In this document: piece after piece, positions 43,023-51,797 of the stretch
Layout: every line of letters starts with the position of its first letter
Numbering within the stretch: the stretch's first letter is position 1
Source: Peptoanaerobacter stomatis
Lineage (GTDB): Bacteria > Bacillota > Clostridia > Peptostreptococcales > Filifactoraceae
Direction of reading: 5' to 3'
DNA length: 64,000 bases
NCBI RefSeq assembly: GCF_000238095.2
Contig: NZ_JH815225.1
Coordinates: 274,724-338,723, forward strand
Notes under the pieces: model-generated
The model's input: the letters and a program-made list of their open reading frames with translations, nothing else
Databases searched by the model: none
What the model was told of the DNA's origin: nothing
Translations under genes and position numbers: made by a program

Positions 43023-45179
43023 ATGGATGGATTTTCAGATATCGATAGTGGAAGTGAAGTTGGATCAGAAATAAGCGAAGTAGAATCAACAGACAGTGAT
43101 TTTGGTGATGGTGATGGTGTCAATGATTTTGATGAAACGTACGAGGACATGAACAGTGGTGACGAGACTATGGATTATTCTGAAGATACTCCAGAAGACC
43201 AAGATGTTTCAGAAAATGACACTGAAAATACAGATGCTACGGTAGATGAACAATTAGATGATTTTGATGATACGTCTGAATTGGAAGGAAACCAAGAAGC
43301 CGCAGATATCAGTGAAAGTAATAAGCAGACACCATCTGATTTTACAACAGATGAAAATGTAGACGATGTATTATCAGATTTTGATGATGATGCAGAATCT
43401 ATAGAAGATGGAACGATGGAGGAAACAGAAGAAAATAGTGAAGATACTGAGGCGGTAGAAACAGCGAACGAGTCTAATGAAGTGGCAGATGAAACAACAG
43501 AAAATACAAATGAGGCAGTTGATAATGAAACTGAAGCCTACGAAGAATCATCAGAGGAAGTAGAAACAGAGGACGAGTCTGGAGAAATGGCAGATGAAAC
43601 AGCTGAAAGTACAGATGAAGATTTTGATGCAGCGGAAGCTAACGACGAGTCATCAGAGGAAGTAGAAACAGAAGACGAGTCTGGAGAAATGACAGATGAA
43701 ATAGACGAGACCCCAGATGAAGATGCTGATGCAGTATCAGAAACTAACGATGAGTCATCGGAGACTGTAGAAACAGAGGATGAGTCTGAAGAAACAGCAG
43801 AGAGTGCAGATGAAACAGAAGATAATAATGACGAAACTGCCGAATCAACAAGTGAAACTGAAAATACAGAAGAAAATCAAACAGATTCTTCAACTGGCGA
43901 TTCTGCAGAAAAAAATGCAGCAGATTGGAGAAATGAGCAATCAGAATTAACTCCACATCAACGCATAGCAGAGTATATGAATGAGCATAACTATGGTAGA
44001 GAAGATTTTGCTACATATTCACAAGATCCTGTTTGGCAGGAATTGCATAGTGCTGCGTTTCCAGATTATGATTTAAGTGCTGTGACAAACACAAATGAAA
44101 TAAATGCTGATGTTAATCCGATTTCCGGAGGACGATTTGAAAACGTTTCATACCAGCAAGGACAAAATGATATAGGAGCACAAGGAACATGTGGTCCAAC
44201 ATCAATAGCGAATTCGTTGAATAGAGTAACAGAATCATCAGCATATTCAGAAAATGGTGTTTTGCATAATGCTATGGAAAATAATCTTTGTAATAAAAGT
44301 GATAATCCATATGCATGTGGAGGCACGACCACAGGGGATGTAGTAAAAATCATTGATAATGTAAAGGATCCTGAAAGTAATATACACACAGAAGTATATG
44401 AATATGGTAATGCATTAAGTGTTAATGATTTAGCTTTACGATTAGATGATCCTCATACTGTGGCCATGGTTGGAGTTGATTCTGCAACCTTATGGGATCA
44501 AAGAGGGGATGTAGCATGTTCGGGATTATTCCAACATACGGAAGCACCTTCGGATCATTGGATAACAGTTGATAGTCCTATCAGAAGTGAGTCTGGTGAA
44601 GTGACGGGATTTAACATAATTGATTCAGGTGGAGGTGTGTCAGAGGTATCACGCGATAGATTTGAATCAATGTATATGGGAGATGCTGGACATACTGTAT
44701 CAGACCCAACTGCAATTATAATTTCCAATGAGGGCGAAGCAACCAATATTTATCAGACATCTGAGGGAGCTGAAAGAGTCTCTAGCTATAAAGGTAGTGC
44801 AATGGAATCAGATGGGGGAGATCCACCAATAGAAATTGAAGGTGTTAAAATCTATAATACAGAGAAGACATTGTCTGGAGTTGAATTATCTGGAGAGCAA
44901 AAGGAAGTTAATCAATATTTTAGAGGGGATCAGTTTTCAAAAGAAGATTCTTTTGAGGGATCTTTGGAAAATGAACATAAAGAACAATTAGTAAAGACAA
45001 ATTGTGGGACAACTTGTGAACTTAATGAAAATTTGAACGGTTCATTAGATTCAAATCCTAAATATAGTGTAAAGATGTCTGAAGCTCAGATAAATGATCT
45101 TAACGAGCTTAAAGAACTAAGAGATAATGTTCCTGAAGTCAAAGAAGATACAGTTATGCAAAAGGTAATTTCACCATAA
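43023..45179 (+). CDS. acidic, repeat-bearing papain-fold (C39-like) protein, candidate effector
   Basis: 718 residues. The N-terminus (DSDFGDGDGVNDFDETYEDM) matches the module at 42401. Residues 45-295 are extremely acidic Glu/Asp/Ser/Thr with three imperfect repeats of ESSEEVETEDESGEM (period about 35 residues). Residues 300-560 look like a C39-like cysteine peptidase: QGTCGPTSIANSLNRV with Cys near 389, SDHWITVDSP with His near 510 and NIIDSGGG near 532. The last 150 residues resemble the linker before a toxin domain. It is probably exported or delivered and self-processing, but there is no signal peptide. TAAGGAGGAATT precedes the ATG. The following 400 bases look like a decayed continuation. 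Confidence 0.65.
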   Translation: MDGFSDIDSGSEVGSEISEVESTDSDFGDGDGVNDFDETYEDMNSGDETMDYSEDTPEDQDVSENDTENTDATVDEQLDDFDDTSELEGNQEAADISESNKQTPSDFTTDENVDDVLSDFDDDAESIEDGTMEETEENSEDTEAVETANESNEVADETTENTNEAVDNETEAYEESSEEVETEDESGEMADETAESTDEDFDAAEANDESSEEVETEDESGEMTDEIDETPDEDADAVSETNDESSETVETEDESEETAESADETEDNNDETAESTSETENTEENQTDSSTGDSAEKNAADWRNEQSELTPHQRIAEYMNEHNYGREDFATYSQDPVWQELHSAAFPDYDLSAVTNTNEINADVNPISGGRFENVSYQQGQNDIGAQGTCGPTSIANSLNRVTESSAYSENGVLHNAMENNLCNKSDNPYACGGTTTGDVVKIIDNVKDPESNIHTEVYEYGNALSVNDLALRLDDPHTVAMVGVDSATLWDQRGDVACSGLFQHTEAPSDHWITVDSPIRSESGEVTGFNIIDSGGGVSEVSRDRFESMYMGDAGHTVSDPTAIIISNEGEATNIYQTSEGAERVSSYKGSAMESDGGDPPIEIEGVKIYNTEKTLSGVELSGEQKEVNQYFRGDQFSKEDSFEGSLENEHKEQLVKTNCGTTCELNENLNGSLDSNPKYSVKMSEAQINDLNELKELRDNVPEVKEDTVMQKVISP

Positions 45180-45582
45180 CAGTTTGAGGGTTACACTAAA
45201 ACAGATAACCCCAATATGCAGGTAAGATGTTGCACCGTATACAAATAATATGGAACAAGCATATGAAACACTTCGCTTAGATTATAATGGTACATGCTAT
45301 AAGGAACCATCCGAAAATGGCGGAGAAATGTATGTTATGCGATTTACATCTGATTATTGTCCAAGCAATGAAGAATATCCTAAAATGGATGGAAGTCAGC
45401 CATGGAATAAGCCACCTTGCACAGGAACAGGATATACTGGAAGTAGTGAACATCTTGTACCAGAATACACATATGGAAGAGGACAAGATATTACAGATGG
45501 AGCAATTTATAAAATTGACAAAGATGGTAATGAAACCATGGTTGCAATGTGGAATCACGATCGATTTGAAAGAATTGAATAG
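45180..45582 (+). pseudogene. decayed C-terminal (toxin-like) domain of the upstream protein
   Basis: Directly after the stop at 45177-45179 the same frame continues QFEGYTKTDNPNMQ, then shifts to the frame of 45250-45582 (NNMEQAYETLRLDYNGTCYK, GGEMYVMRFTSDYCPSNEEY, YTYGRGQDITDGAIYKIDKD). No ribosome binding site precedes 45250. It reads as the C-terminal domain of the 43023 protein, cut off by one nonsense codon and one frameshift. Small variable C-terminal domains followed by an immunity gene are typical of polymorphic toxins. I do not recognise the enzymatic family. Confidence 0.55.
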
Positions 45583-45594
45583 AGAGGTAAGTAT

Positions 45595-46074
45595 ATGATT
45601 GCAAGATATAATAAATGTAACTATTTATATATGTCAAATAGACGAAAAAAAGAAATTATAACAACAAAAGAGCAAAAGACAGATTCTAGTTTTACAAAAG
45701 AAGGTAATTTATATTTTAAAAATATTCTCGAGGAGGAACTTTCGGATATTTATGACGTAGAAATTTGGGTCTCTTATAATGCAAATATTCCGAATACACC
45801 AGAACAATGGAAACTTGGAAGTGATAAATATGTAATTTCTGAAAATGGTATTTTATTAGTTTTTGCCGAAGGAATATTACCTGGATGGAATGTTATAGAA
45901 AAAAATGTTTGTTCCCAGAGGATAAATCTATCTGAAATATCGAGTGCACGAGTGGTATTTGTGTATAAGAAAAAAGATGGAAAAATGTTAGAAAATCATT
46001 TAGTAGAGGAAATTTCTATTGCTACAAGCGAATTAAATGAGTATTTTGAAAGATATAGCAAGTTTGGTTTGTAA
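45595..46074 (+). CDS. hypothetical protein, possible immunity protein
   Basis: 159 residues, no signal peptide or membrane helix. It contains VEIWVSYNANIPNTPEQWKL, LLVFAEGILPGWNVIEKNVC and a C-terminal Glu-rich helix (TSELNEYFERYSKF). It begins 12 bases after the toxin-like remnant with AGAGAGG before the ATG, the position of an immunity gene in polymorphic toxin loci. No family recognised; the role is inferred from position only. Confidence 0.6.
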   Translation: MIARYNKCNYLYMSNRRKKEIITTKEQKTDSSFTKEGNLYFKNILEEELSDIYDVEIWVSYNANIPNTPEQWKLGSDKYVISENGILLVFAEGILPGWNVIEKNVCSQRINLSEISSARVVFVYKKKDGKMLENHLVEEISIATSELNEYFERYSKFGL

Positions 46075-46089
46075 GAAAGGAGCATATGT

Positions 46090-46560
46090 ATGGAAAAAAG
46101 TATAGTAGTTAATAGTTTGATACAAAAGAATATTTTATCAGGTGCAAAAATTTCTCATAGTACATCGTATCCTGTGATTTATAAAGAATCTAATAAGTAT
46201 TATCTTGCGGTCTTTGTATTCTTTTTTTCAAAAGAAGATATTGTATCAGGAGCAGTGGCGCGTCCAACTATGTGGGCTATTATAGACATTGAGACAGGTG
46301 CAATCATAGAAGAAAGAGAAACAAAAAAAATTGACTTTTCAGATGCATCTTACGATGTGAAATACGATGTCAAAGCTGATGCACAATATGATACTTCAAA
46401 AAAATATTATGACGAGGCATTTGCTATTTTAGATTCTTGCAGAAGCAAGATTATAAATGATGGCAAATTTTATAAAGGAGAGTATCAATATTATCTTAAT
46501 AAAATTGTTGCCAATATACCAAAAGAATATCAAAGATTTTATTACGATTTGAGTGTTTAA
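46090..46560 (+). CDS. hypothetical protein, possible immunity-related
   Basis: 156 residues, soluble, with a beta-rich first half (YYLAVFVFFFSKEDIVSGAV, ARPTMWAIIDIETGAIIEER) and a helical second half (KKYYDEAFAILDSCRSKIIN, ending YQRFYYDLSV). AAAGGAG precedes the ATG 15 bases after the previous gene; the next gene starts one base after its stop. I do not recognise it. Co-directional with the toxin-like genes upstream. Confidence 0.6.
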   Translation: MEKSIVVNSLIQKNILSGAKISHSTSYPVIYKESNKYYLAVFVFFFSKEDIVSGAVARPTMWAIIDIETGAIIEERETKKIDFSDASYDVKYDVKADAQYDTSKKYYDEAFAILDSCRSKIINDGKFYKGEYQYYLNKIVANIPKEYQRFYYDLSV

Positions 46561-46561
46561 T

Positions 46562-47194
46562 ATGGTAAGTCCATTTGTCAAAGTATATGTGTACAGAAAA
46601 TTACAAAGTAAGAAAAGATTTTCTGAAATAGAAGATATTTTACTGGCAGAAATAGAAAAATATTTAATATGTGAAAAAGTCATTAAATACAATTGGTTTT
46701 GGTCAGCTGGAGCAAATGTACCAAATGCTTCAGCTACCATACCTGGATTAATATTGATTAATGCGGAATGGGCGTACAGAATAGTAATAGACAGTGATAA
46801 TTGTAATATGCATAATGCATTTGATATGACAATATGCCATGAACTGACGCATCAAGAAAATGATTTCTGCTACTTTGGATTGAAAAAGAATGATGTTAAA
46901 TTCGTTAACTGGATAAATGAAGTACATGCTGACTTTGGTGCAACCCAAAAAGCATTTAATGGGAAAAGAAGTTATGTAAAAGATGCAATTGAGTATAAAT
47001 TAAAATGCAAAATGCAAAAGGATAGGGATACATGGAGTCATCCATCATGGCTTAGGAGAATGAATTATCTTCTAAAATATAATTTTGATGAGAAATTGAT
47101 AAATGATATAGCAGGTGACGTTGGCTGTAAAAATGACATATTAATAGAAGCAATAGGAAAGCATTTTGATAAGATTGTATTGGAGGAAAAATAA
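46562..47194 (+). CDS. HExxH-type metallopeptidase-like protein
   Basis: 210 residues. CHELTHQENDFCYFG (about residues 98-112) gives the HExxH zinc motif, and INEVHADFGATQKAF about 25 residues later supplies a plausible third ligand (Glu or Asp). The order fits small zincin-fold peptidases. No signal peptide, so it would act in the cytoplasm or as a delivered effector. The ATG at 46562 is chosen; a GTG at 46553 overlaps the previous gene. It could process the neighbouring effector proteins, but this is inference. Confidence 0.65.
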   Translation: MVSPFVKVYVYRKLQSKKRFSEIEDILLAEIEKYLICEKVIKYNWFWSAGANVPNASATIPGLILINAEWAYRIVIDSDNCNMHNAFDMTICHELTHQENDFCYFGLKKNDVKFVNWINEVHADFGATQKAFNGKRSYVKDAIEYKLKCKMQKDRDTWSHPSWLRRMNYLLKYNFDEKLINDIAGDVGCKNDILIEAIGKHFDKIVLEEK

Positions 47195-47195
47195 T

Positions 47196-47294
47196 ATGAA
47201 ATTTGGCATGAGAACCCCAAGTTTAAAGAAATCTTTAAAAGCAAGAACGACCGGAAAGGCAAAGAGAAGTGTAAAGAAAGCTCTAATACAATGA
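47196..47294 (+). CDS. short basic protein, probably truncated
   Basis: 32 residues behind a good GGAGG: KFGMRTPSLKKSLKARTTGK followed by AKRSVKKALIQ. I have seen this type of start on small basic proteins in clostridial accessory regions, usually longer, so this is likely a truncated copy. Function unknown. Confidence 0.4.
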   Translation: MKFGMRTPSLKKSLKARTTGKAKRSVKKALIQ

Positions 47295-47560
47295 ATGATG
47301 TTTCTGTTTTCTATGTTGATAGTTCACCTGCTAAAAAGGGACATTTTTTTTATAACAATGAAATTCATTCTCCGGAAGAGTTGATAGAGTTTGCTCCTAA
47401 TATCTTAGTGATAGCTGTTGGTGATGCAAATATGATTCCGGTTTTAAAGAGAACAAAAGATTTATTTGGAAGTGAATATAAAAATAAAAGGGTTTATATT
47501 TTGGGGAAAATGATGAATCATGAATTCCAAATGGATCAATTTAAAGAGCAGAAATCATGA
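47291..47560 (+). CDS. hypothetical protein fragment
   Basis: 89 residues (VSVFYVDSSPAKKGHFFYNN, EIHSPEELIEFAPNILVIAV). The pattern resembles the Rossmann-like CoA/NAD-binding half of sugar-nucleotide or acyltransferase-associated proteins (DS.P.K.G...I.SPEEL....). No ribosome binding site is visible and the downstream half is missing, so it is probably a gene remnant. Confidence 0.35.
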   Translation: MNDVSVFYVDSSPAKKGHFFYNNEIHSPEELIEFAPNILVIAVGDANMIPVLKRTKDLFGSEYKNKRVYILGKMMNHEFQMDQFKEQKS

Positions 47561-47912
47561 TTATTGGTATTTGGAATCAAAAAATGAAGGCGGAATATGG
47601 GAATATAATAGTCAAGAGAAAGCTGTAAAATCTTTAGATTTTGCATTGCATCCTTAAGCTATAACCTTTATGAAACTAGTAAACATATCAGGAAAAAACT
47701 TGTGATTAAAAATATTTGGGTAGATATGCTACGGCAAAGGACCGAGCGGAATATGACAATTTGGCTATATACTTGAGCCAGACATGATGTAAGAAGCTTT
47801 TGTTTAAGAGATAGTACTTAAGAAGTGTATTATCTATTAAATTATACTTGAAACTATTCCGATAAAAGAATATACTTATATTGGACTTATTGTATCGTTC
47901 GGAGGGTAAGTA
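47561..47912. other. 350 bp gap, no gene
   Basis: I see no supported gene, RNA or terminator here. It separates the toxin/immunity-like genes from the restriction remnant and may hold scrambled remains of both. GGAGGG near its end is the binding site of the next gene. Confidence 0.4.
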
Positions 47913-48080
47913 ATGGACTATATAACAACGGTAGAAATGTCGAAAATATGGGGTATTTCCTCAAGAAGAATATCCTTACTTTGTAGCCAGGGAAGAGTAC
48001 CTGGTGCAGAGAAAAAAGGAAAAACATGGTTGTTGCCAAAGGATGCACAAAAACCAGTTGATCCACGCAAGAAAAAATAA
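47913..48080 (+). CDS. small HTH (excisionase-like) DNA-binding protein
   Basis: 55 residues: YITTVEMSKIWGISSRRISL then LCSQGRVPGAEKKGKTWLLP, a MerR/excisionase-type helix-turn-helix. GGAGGG precedes the ATG. Proteins of this kind often sit just upstream of type I restriction genes in Clostridia, and here an hsdR remnant starts 24 bases on. Confidence 0.75.
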   Translation: MDYITTVEMSKIWGISSRRISLLCSQGRVPGAEKKGKTWLLPKDAQKPVDPRKKK

Positions 48081-48104
48081 TGACGTATTGGAGGTGCCAT
48101 ACCT

Positions 48105-50002
48105 ATGAGGAGACCAGAAGATTCCAGAGTAAAGATTCCTGCCCTTGTACATTTCACGAGGCTTGGATATACCTATATGTCAATTAAAGATAAAGAGAGA
48201 AATGTTGACTATGATTGGGATACGAATATCTTTTATAGTCAGTTCTTGAGTGCCTTAAATCGAATTAATAATACAGAACTTACGTTAGAGGATGCAAAGA
48301 AGATTATCGAAGAACTCAAAATTAAGTTAGATAATGAGGGCTTGGGTAAATCGCTCTTTCACATTCTACAAACGGATATTAATGGAATTAAATTGATAGA
48401 TTTTAACGATGCTACAGGGACTCAGAATGATTATACAGTTGTCACTGAGCTACCATATGAAAATGGAGAAGATAATTTCAGACCAGACATCATCGTGTTA
48501 GTTAATGGAATGCCATTATCATTTGTTGAAGTAAAGCGTCAGAATAACAGAGAGGGTATCTTGACAGAGCGTAATCGAATGGAACGCTGTTTTGGAAATA
48601 AGGTTTATCGACGTTTTGTGGGAATAACACAGTTTACGGTATTTTCCAATAATAATGAGTACGATGATTCAGATATTGAACCAATTCAGGGAGCATTCTA
48701 TGCTTCCAGCAGCTACAAGCGAATGTTCTTTAGCAAATTCCGCGAGCAGCGATATGAAGAGCTAAGTGCAAAAATGCACGAAATAAACCCAGAAGATGAA
48801 TTCTTTATTCTAAGTGATACCAATTTAATTTCAATTAAAGGAACACCAGAATATGCTTCATCTATCAAAGAAGATTCGCCAACGAATCGTATCATTACAT
48901 CGTTATATACAAAAGATAGACTCCTATTTTTACTTAAATACGGTCTTTGTTATAAAACGACAACTGATAAGAATGGTATTACGCAGATTGAAAAACATAT
49001 TATGCGTTATCCACAGCTATTCGTAACACTGGCAATCCGAGATAAATTACGTGACGGTATCCGAAAGGGTGTTATATGGCATACACAGGGAAGCGGTAAG
49101 ACGGCTTAAGTATATTCAAATGTGCGTTTTCTGACTGATTATTTCAGTAAAGAAGAGCGAAAAGTAGCCAAATTTTACTTCATTGTTGACAGACTTGATT
49201 TAGCAAAGCAGGCAAAGAATGATTTTTTAGCTAGAGGCTTGAATGTAAAACTCATAAAAAACAAAGATGAATTTGTCAGCGATATTACAAATCCGGGAGA
49301 ATCAAATACGAGCGGAAAGGTGACGATGACAGTCATCAATATACAGAAGTTTTCTAAGGAGTCTGTAACAAAACCAGCTAATTATAATGTAGATGTGCAG
49401 AGAGGGTATTTTCTTGATGAAGCGCATAGAAGCTATAATCCTACAGGATCTTTTTTGGCAAACCTTATGCAATCCGATAGAGATGCGGTAACAGATAGCA
49501 CTTACGGGTACACCGCTTATTGGAGATGGATATAATACGAAGGATGTATTCGGCAATTATATTCATAAATACTACTATAATCAATCAATTGCAGATGGAT
49601 ATACGTTTAAAACTGATTCGTGAAGAAATAGAGACTACATATAAAAATCAGATGAATGATACTCTGGATCAGATTGTTAAACAAGGTAGTATTGCTAAAA
49701 AAGACTTTTATGCACATCCCAAATTTGTTGAGAAAATGGTTGATTATATCATCTATTATTTGGGGGAAGGAAGGAGCGCCTTAGATTCATCAATAGGTGC
49801 AATGATCGTATGCGATTCTTCAGAGCAGGCAAGAGAGGTTGATAGTCAGCTGAATAGATTTACTGCATATTCTCATGCTTTAGTATTACATGATGAAGGA
49901 ACAAAGCAAGAACGAAAAGATGTTCAGGAAGACTTCAAAAAGGGAAATATAGATATTCTTGTCGTATATAATATGCTGCTTACTGGATTTGATGCACCAA
50001 GG
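48105..50002 (+). pseudogene. hsdR: type I restriction endonuclease subunit HsdR, broken and truncated
   Basis: The N-terminus holds the HSDR_N nuclease domain (NFRPDIIVLVNGMPLSFVEV with the PD-(D/E)xK Asp and EVK) and the helicase P-loop THTQGSGKT. Straight after it an in-frame TAA (49107-49109) breaks the gene; the frame continues with NVRFLTDYFSKEERKVAKFY and the DEAH box LDEAHRSY. Frameshifts follow near 49495 and 49605, then AMIVCDSSEQAREVDSQL and NMLLTGFDAPR. The sequence leaves HsdR near 50002 and joins integrase sequence. No hsdM or hsdS is present. It cannot restrict DNA. Codon use is less AT-biased than the flanking chromosome. Confidence 0.85.
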
Positions 50003-50825
50003 AAAGCGTCAATACGGTATTACGACCGAGTTTTCAGTTAGCAGTCAGAGACGATATAATAAGGAAAAATCCGGTAGATGGGCCTATACGGAAATCCGTA
50101 AAAGAAATGGTGGCAGGCGAAAGACAAGAAGAGCATTAACACTTGATTAGCAGAGAGCCTTTATGAGTTATGTGGCAGAGAATCCATTTTTCTATCACTG
50201 GTATCCGTTTTTTACATTCTTGTTAGGAACCGGATGTCGAATCGGAGAGGCAATCGGAATGCGATGGGAAGATGTAGATATGGACAAGCGTATCATTAGT
50301 GTGAATCACGGCTTGACCTATTATGATAGACATGAGAACTCATATAAATGTGAGTTTCGTGTATCACTTCCTAAAACAGATGCAGGTATCAGAAGCGTCC
50401 CAATGATGCAACCTGTATATGATGTGTTAAAAGATGAATATGAGCGTCAGACCGAGGAAGGTTTCTGTGAGGAATATGTCGATGGAATGACGGGATTCAT
50501 ATTTACAAATCGCTTTGGTATGCCACACAATCCGCAGGCGGTAAATCGAGCTATCAAACGTATAGTTGACGCTCACAATGCAGAGGAAGAAGTAAGAGCA
50601 AAGAAGGAGAAGAGAGAGCCGGTAATCATTCCAAGGTTTTCATGTCATATCTTCAGACATACATTTGCTTCAAGATTCTGCGAGAACGAAACCAATGTGA
50701 AGGTAATTCAGGAAGTGATGGGACATTCCGATATTTCTACTACGATGAATATCTACGCAGAGGTTAGCAATCATGTGACAAAAGCATCATTAGAAAACTT
50801 AGCAAAAAACTTAGATGTGTTTTAG
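50003..50825 (+). pseudogene. tyrosine recombinase/integrase, N-terminus degraded
   Basis: The catalytic domain is intact in frame from 50163: Arg in TGCRIGEAIGMRWEDVD, His-x-x-Arg in SCHIFRHTFASRF, His in VMGHSDISTTMNIY with the nucleophilic Tyr. This is the Tn916/phage-type integrase core. Upstream fragments (LAVRDDIIRKNPVDGPIRKS in another frame, ALTLD before TAG 50148-50150) show at least one frameshift and one nonsense codon, and the N-terminal arm-binding domain is missing beyond 50003. A shortened protein from ATG 50163 could be made. It sits 210 bases from the right island border, where an integrase for this element is expected. Confidence 0.8.
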
Positions 50826-50884
50826 AAAAGAGCCTATGATTTCTGTAAGGAATCTAGTATAATAAAGCTATCTCACATTTGAGA

Positions 50885-50925
50885 TTGACTAAAAATAAAT
50901 CCAATGACCAAAAGTTGACTAAAAA
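50885..50925. repeat. two direct repeats near the integrase, possible arm-type sites
   Basis: TTGACTAAAAA occurs at 50885-50895 and 50915-50925, 30 bases apart, between the integrase and the lysS duplication. Repeats of this size and place resemble integrase arm-binding sites near an attachment core. Confidence 0.45.
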
Positions 50926-50989
50926 AAGGGTCTAAAAGGCAATCGAAAATAAGTCAATATAACTTGGTTGTTTGAAAGGATATAACTAA

Positions 50990-51511
50990 ATGGATATGAA
51001 TATAAATGAGTTCAACGAAGGGACAAAACAAGTCTCTACAATGAAGCCAATGGCTAAAAAAATGGCTGAAAATCAAGATTTATCATCTCAAGATGACAAA
51101 TTTTGCAATGAATCTACTACAGATTTGAAGAAAATAGATTTATCTAAAGTTAAAGTAGAGCCTTTATTTGAAGATTTGGTAGATTTTGAAAAATTTTCTG
51201 AGTCAGATTTTAGAGTAGTTAAGGTTAAAAACTGCGAAGAAGTTCCTAAGTCAAATAAATTATTAAAATTCACATTAGATGATGGAACAGAAAAGGATAG
51301 AATAATTTTATCAGGTATAAAAAATTACTATAGTGCTGAAGAATTAATAGGTAAAACTTTGCTTGCGATAACTAATTTACCAGAAAGAAAAATGATGGGT
51401 GAACCGTCACAAGGAATGCTTTTATCTGCTATATATGAATATAATGGTGAAGAAGCGTTAAATCTTATTATGTTGGATGGAAATATACCTGCTGGAGCAA
51501 AAATATATTAA
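50990..51511 (+). CDS. stand-alone C-terminal tRNA-binding domain of LysRS (right duplicate)
   Basis: 173 residues. The first 16 (MDMNINEFNEGTKQVS) come from the island end; from TMKPMAKKM on it is the lysS C-terminal extension, about 98% identical in DNA to 18026-18501. It contains the whole tRNA_bind domain ([49 protein letters not shown]) but no synthetase core. GAAAGGA nine bases before the ATG means it could be translated as a Trbp111-like free domain. It is more likely the displaced original lysS 3' end left behind by integration. Confidence 0.75.
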   Translation: MDMNINEFNEGTKQVSTMKPMAKKMAENQDLSSQDDKFCNESTTDLKKIDLSKVKVEPLFEDLVDFEKFSESDFRVVKVKNCEEVPKSNKLLKFTLDDGTEKDRIILSGIKNYYSAEELIGKTLLAITNLPERKMMGEPSQGMLLSAIYEYNGEEALNLIMLDGNIPAGAKIY

Positions 51512-51530
51512 AATAAGAATTTATTATAAA

Positions 51531-51570
51531 AGACTGATGTTGAATTTAATAATTTGACCTCAGTTTTTTA
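51531..51570 (+). terminator. terminator after the lysS 3' duplicate
   Basis: Same structure as 18520-18559 (ACTGA pairing with TCAGT, then TTTTTT). Confidence 0.6.
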
Positions 51571-51577
51571 TGTTTTA

Positions 51578-51691
51578 TACTATTTTCTAATAAAATTATG
51601 GATAACTTGTATAATTATATAAAATTAATATACATAGTCTACCAGAAAAATTAATTGTTATTATTTTCCATTATTCTATAAGATTTTAGTA
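51578..51691. repeat. MITE with IS630-like ends, copy D
   Basis: 114 bp present in the right duplicate and absent from the left one. Ends TACTATTTTCTAATAAAATT and inverted TACTAAAATCTTATAGAATA agree at 19 of 25 over 25 bp. Flanked by TA. The outer sequence matches the IS630 left repeat at 19086. An inverted relative is at 54587-54703. Confidence 0.75.
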
Positions 51692-51797
51692 CTAGTATGA
51701 TTATATTTTCAATTATAAATAATGTTTGAGCTTAAAATTAATTAACAAATAAGTTGAAAATAAACTGATAAAGTTAGAAGTTAAGGAGGTGATTTCA

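Noticed and set aside
50990-51511. A second lysyl-tRNA synthetase gene
   Set aside because: Only the C-terminal tRNA-binding extension is present; the catalytic core is absent.
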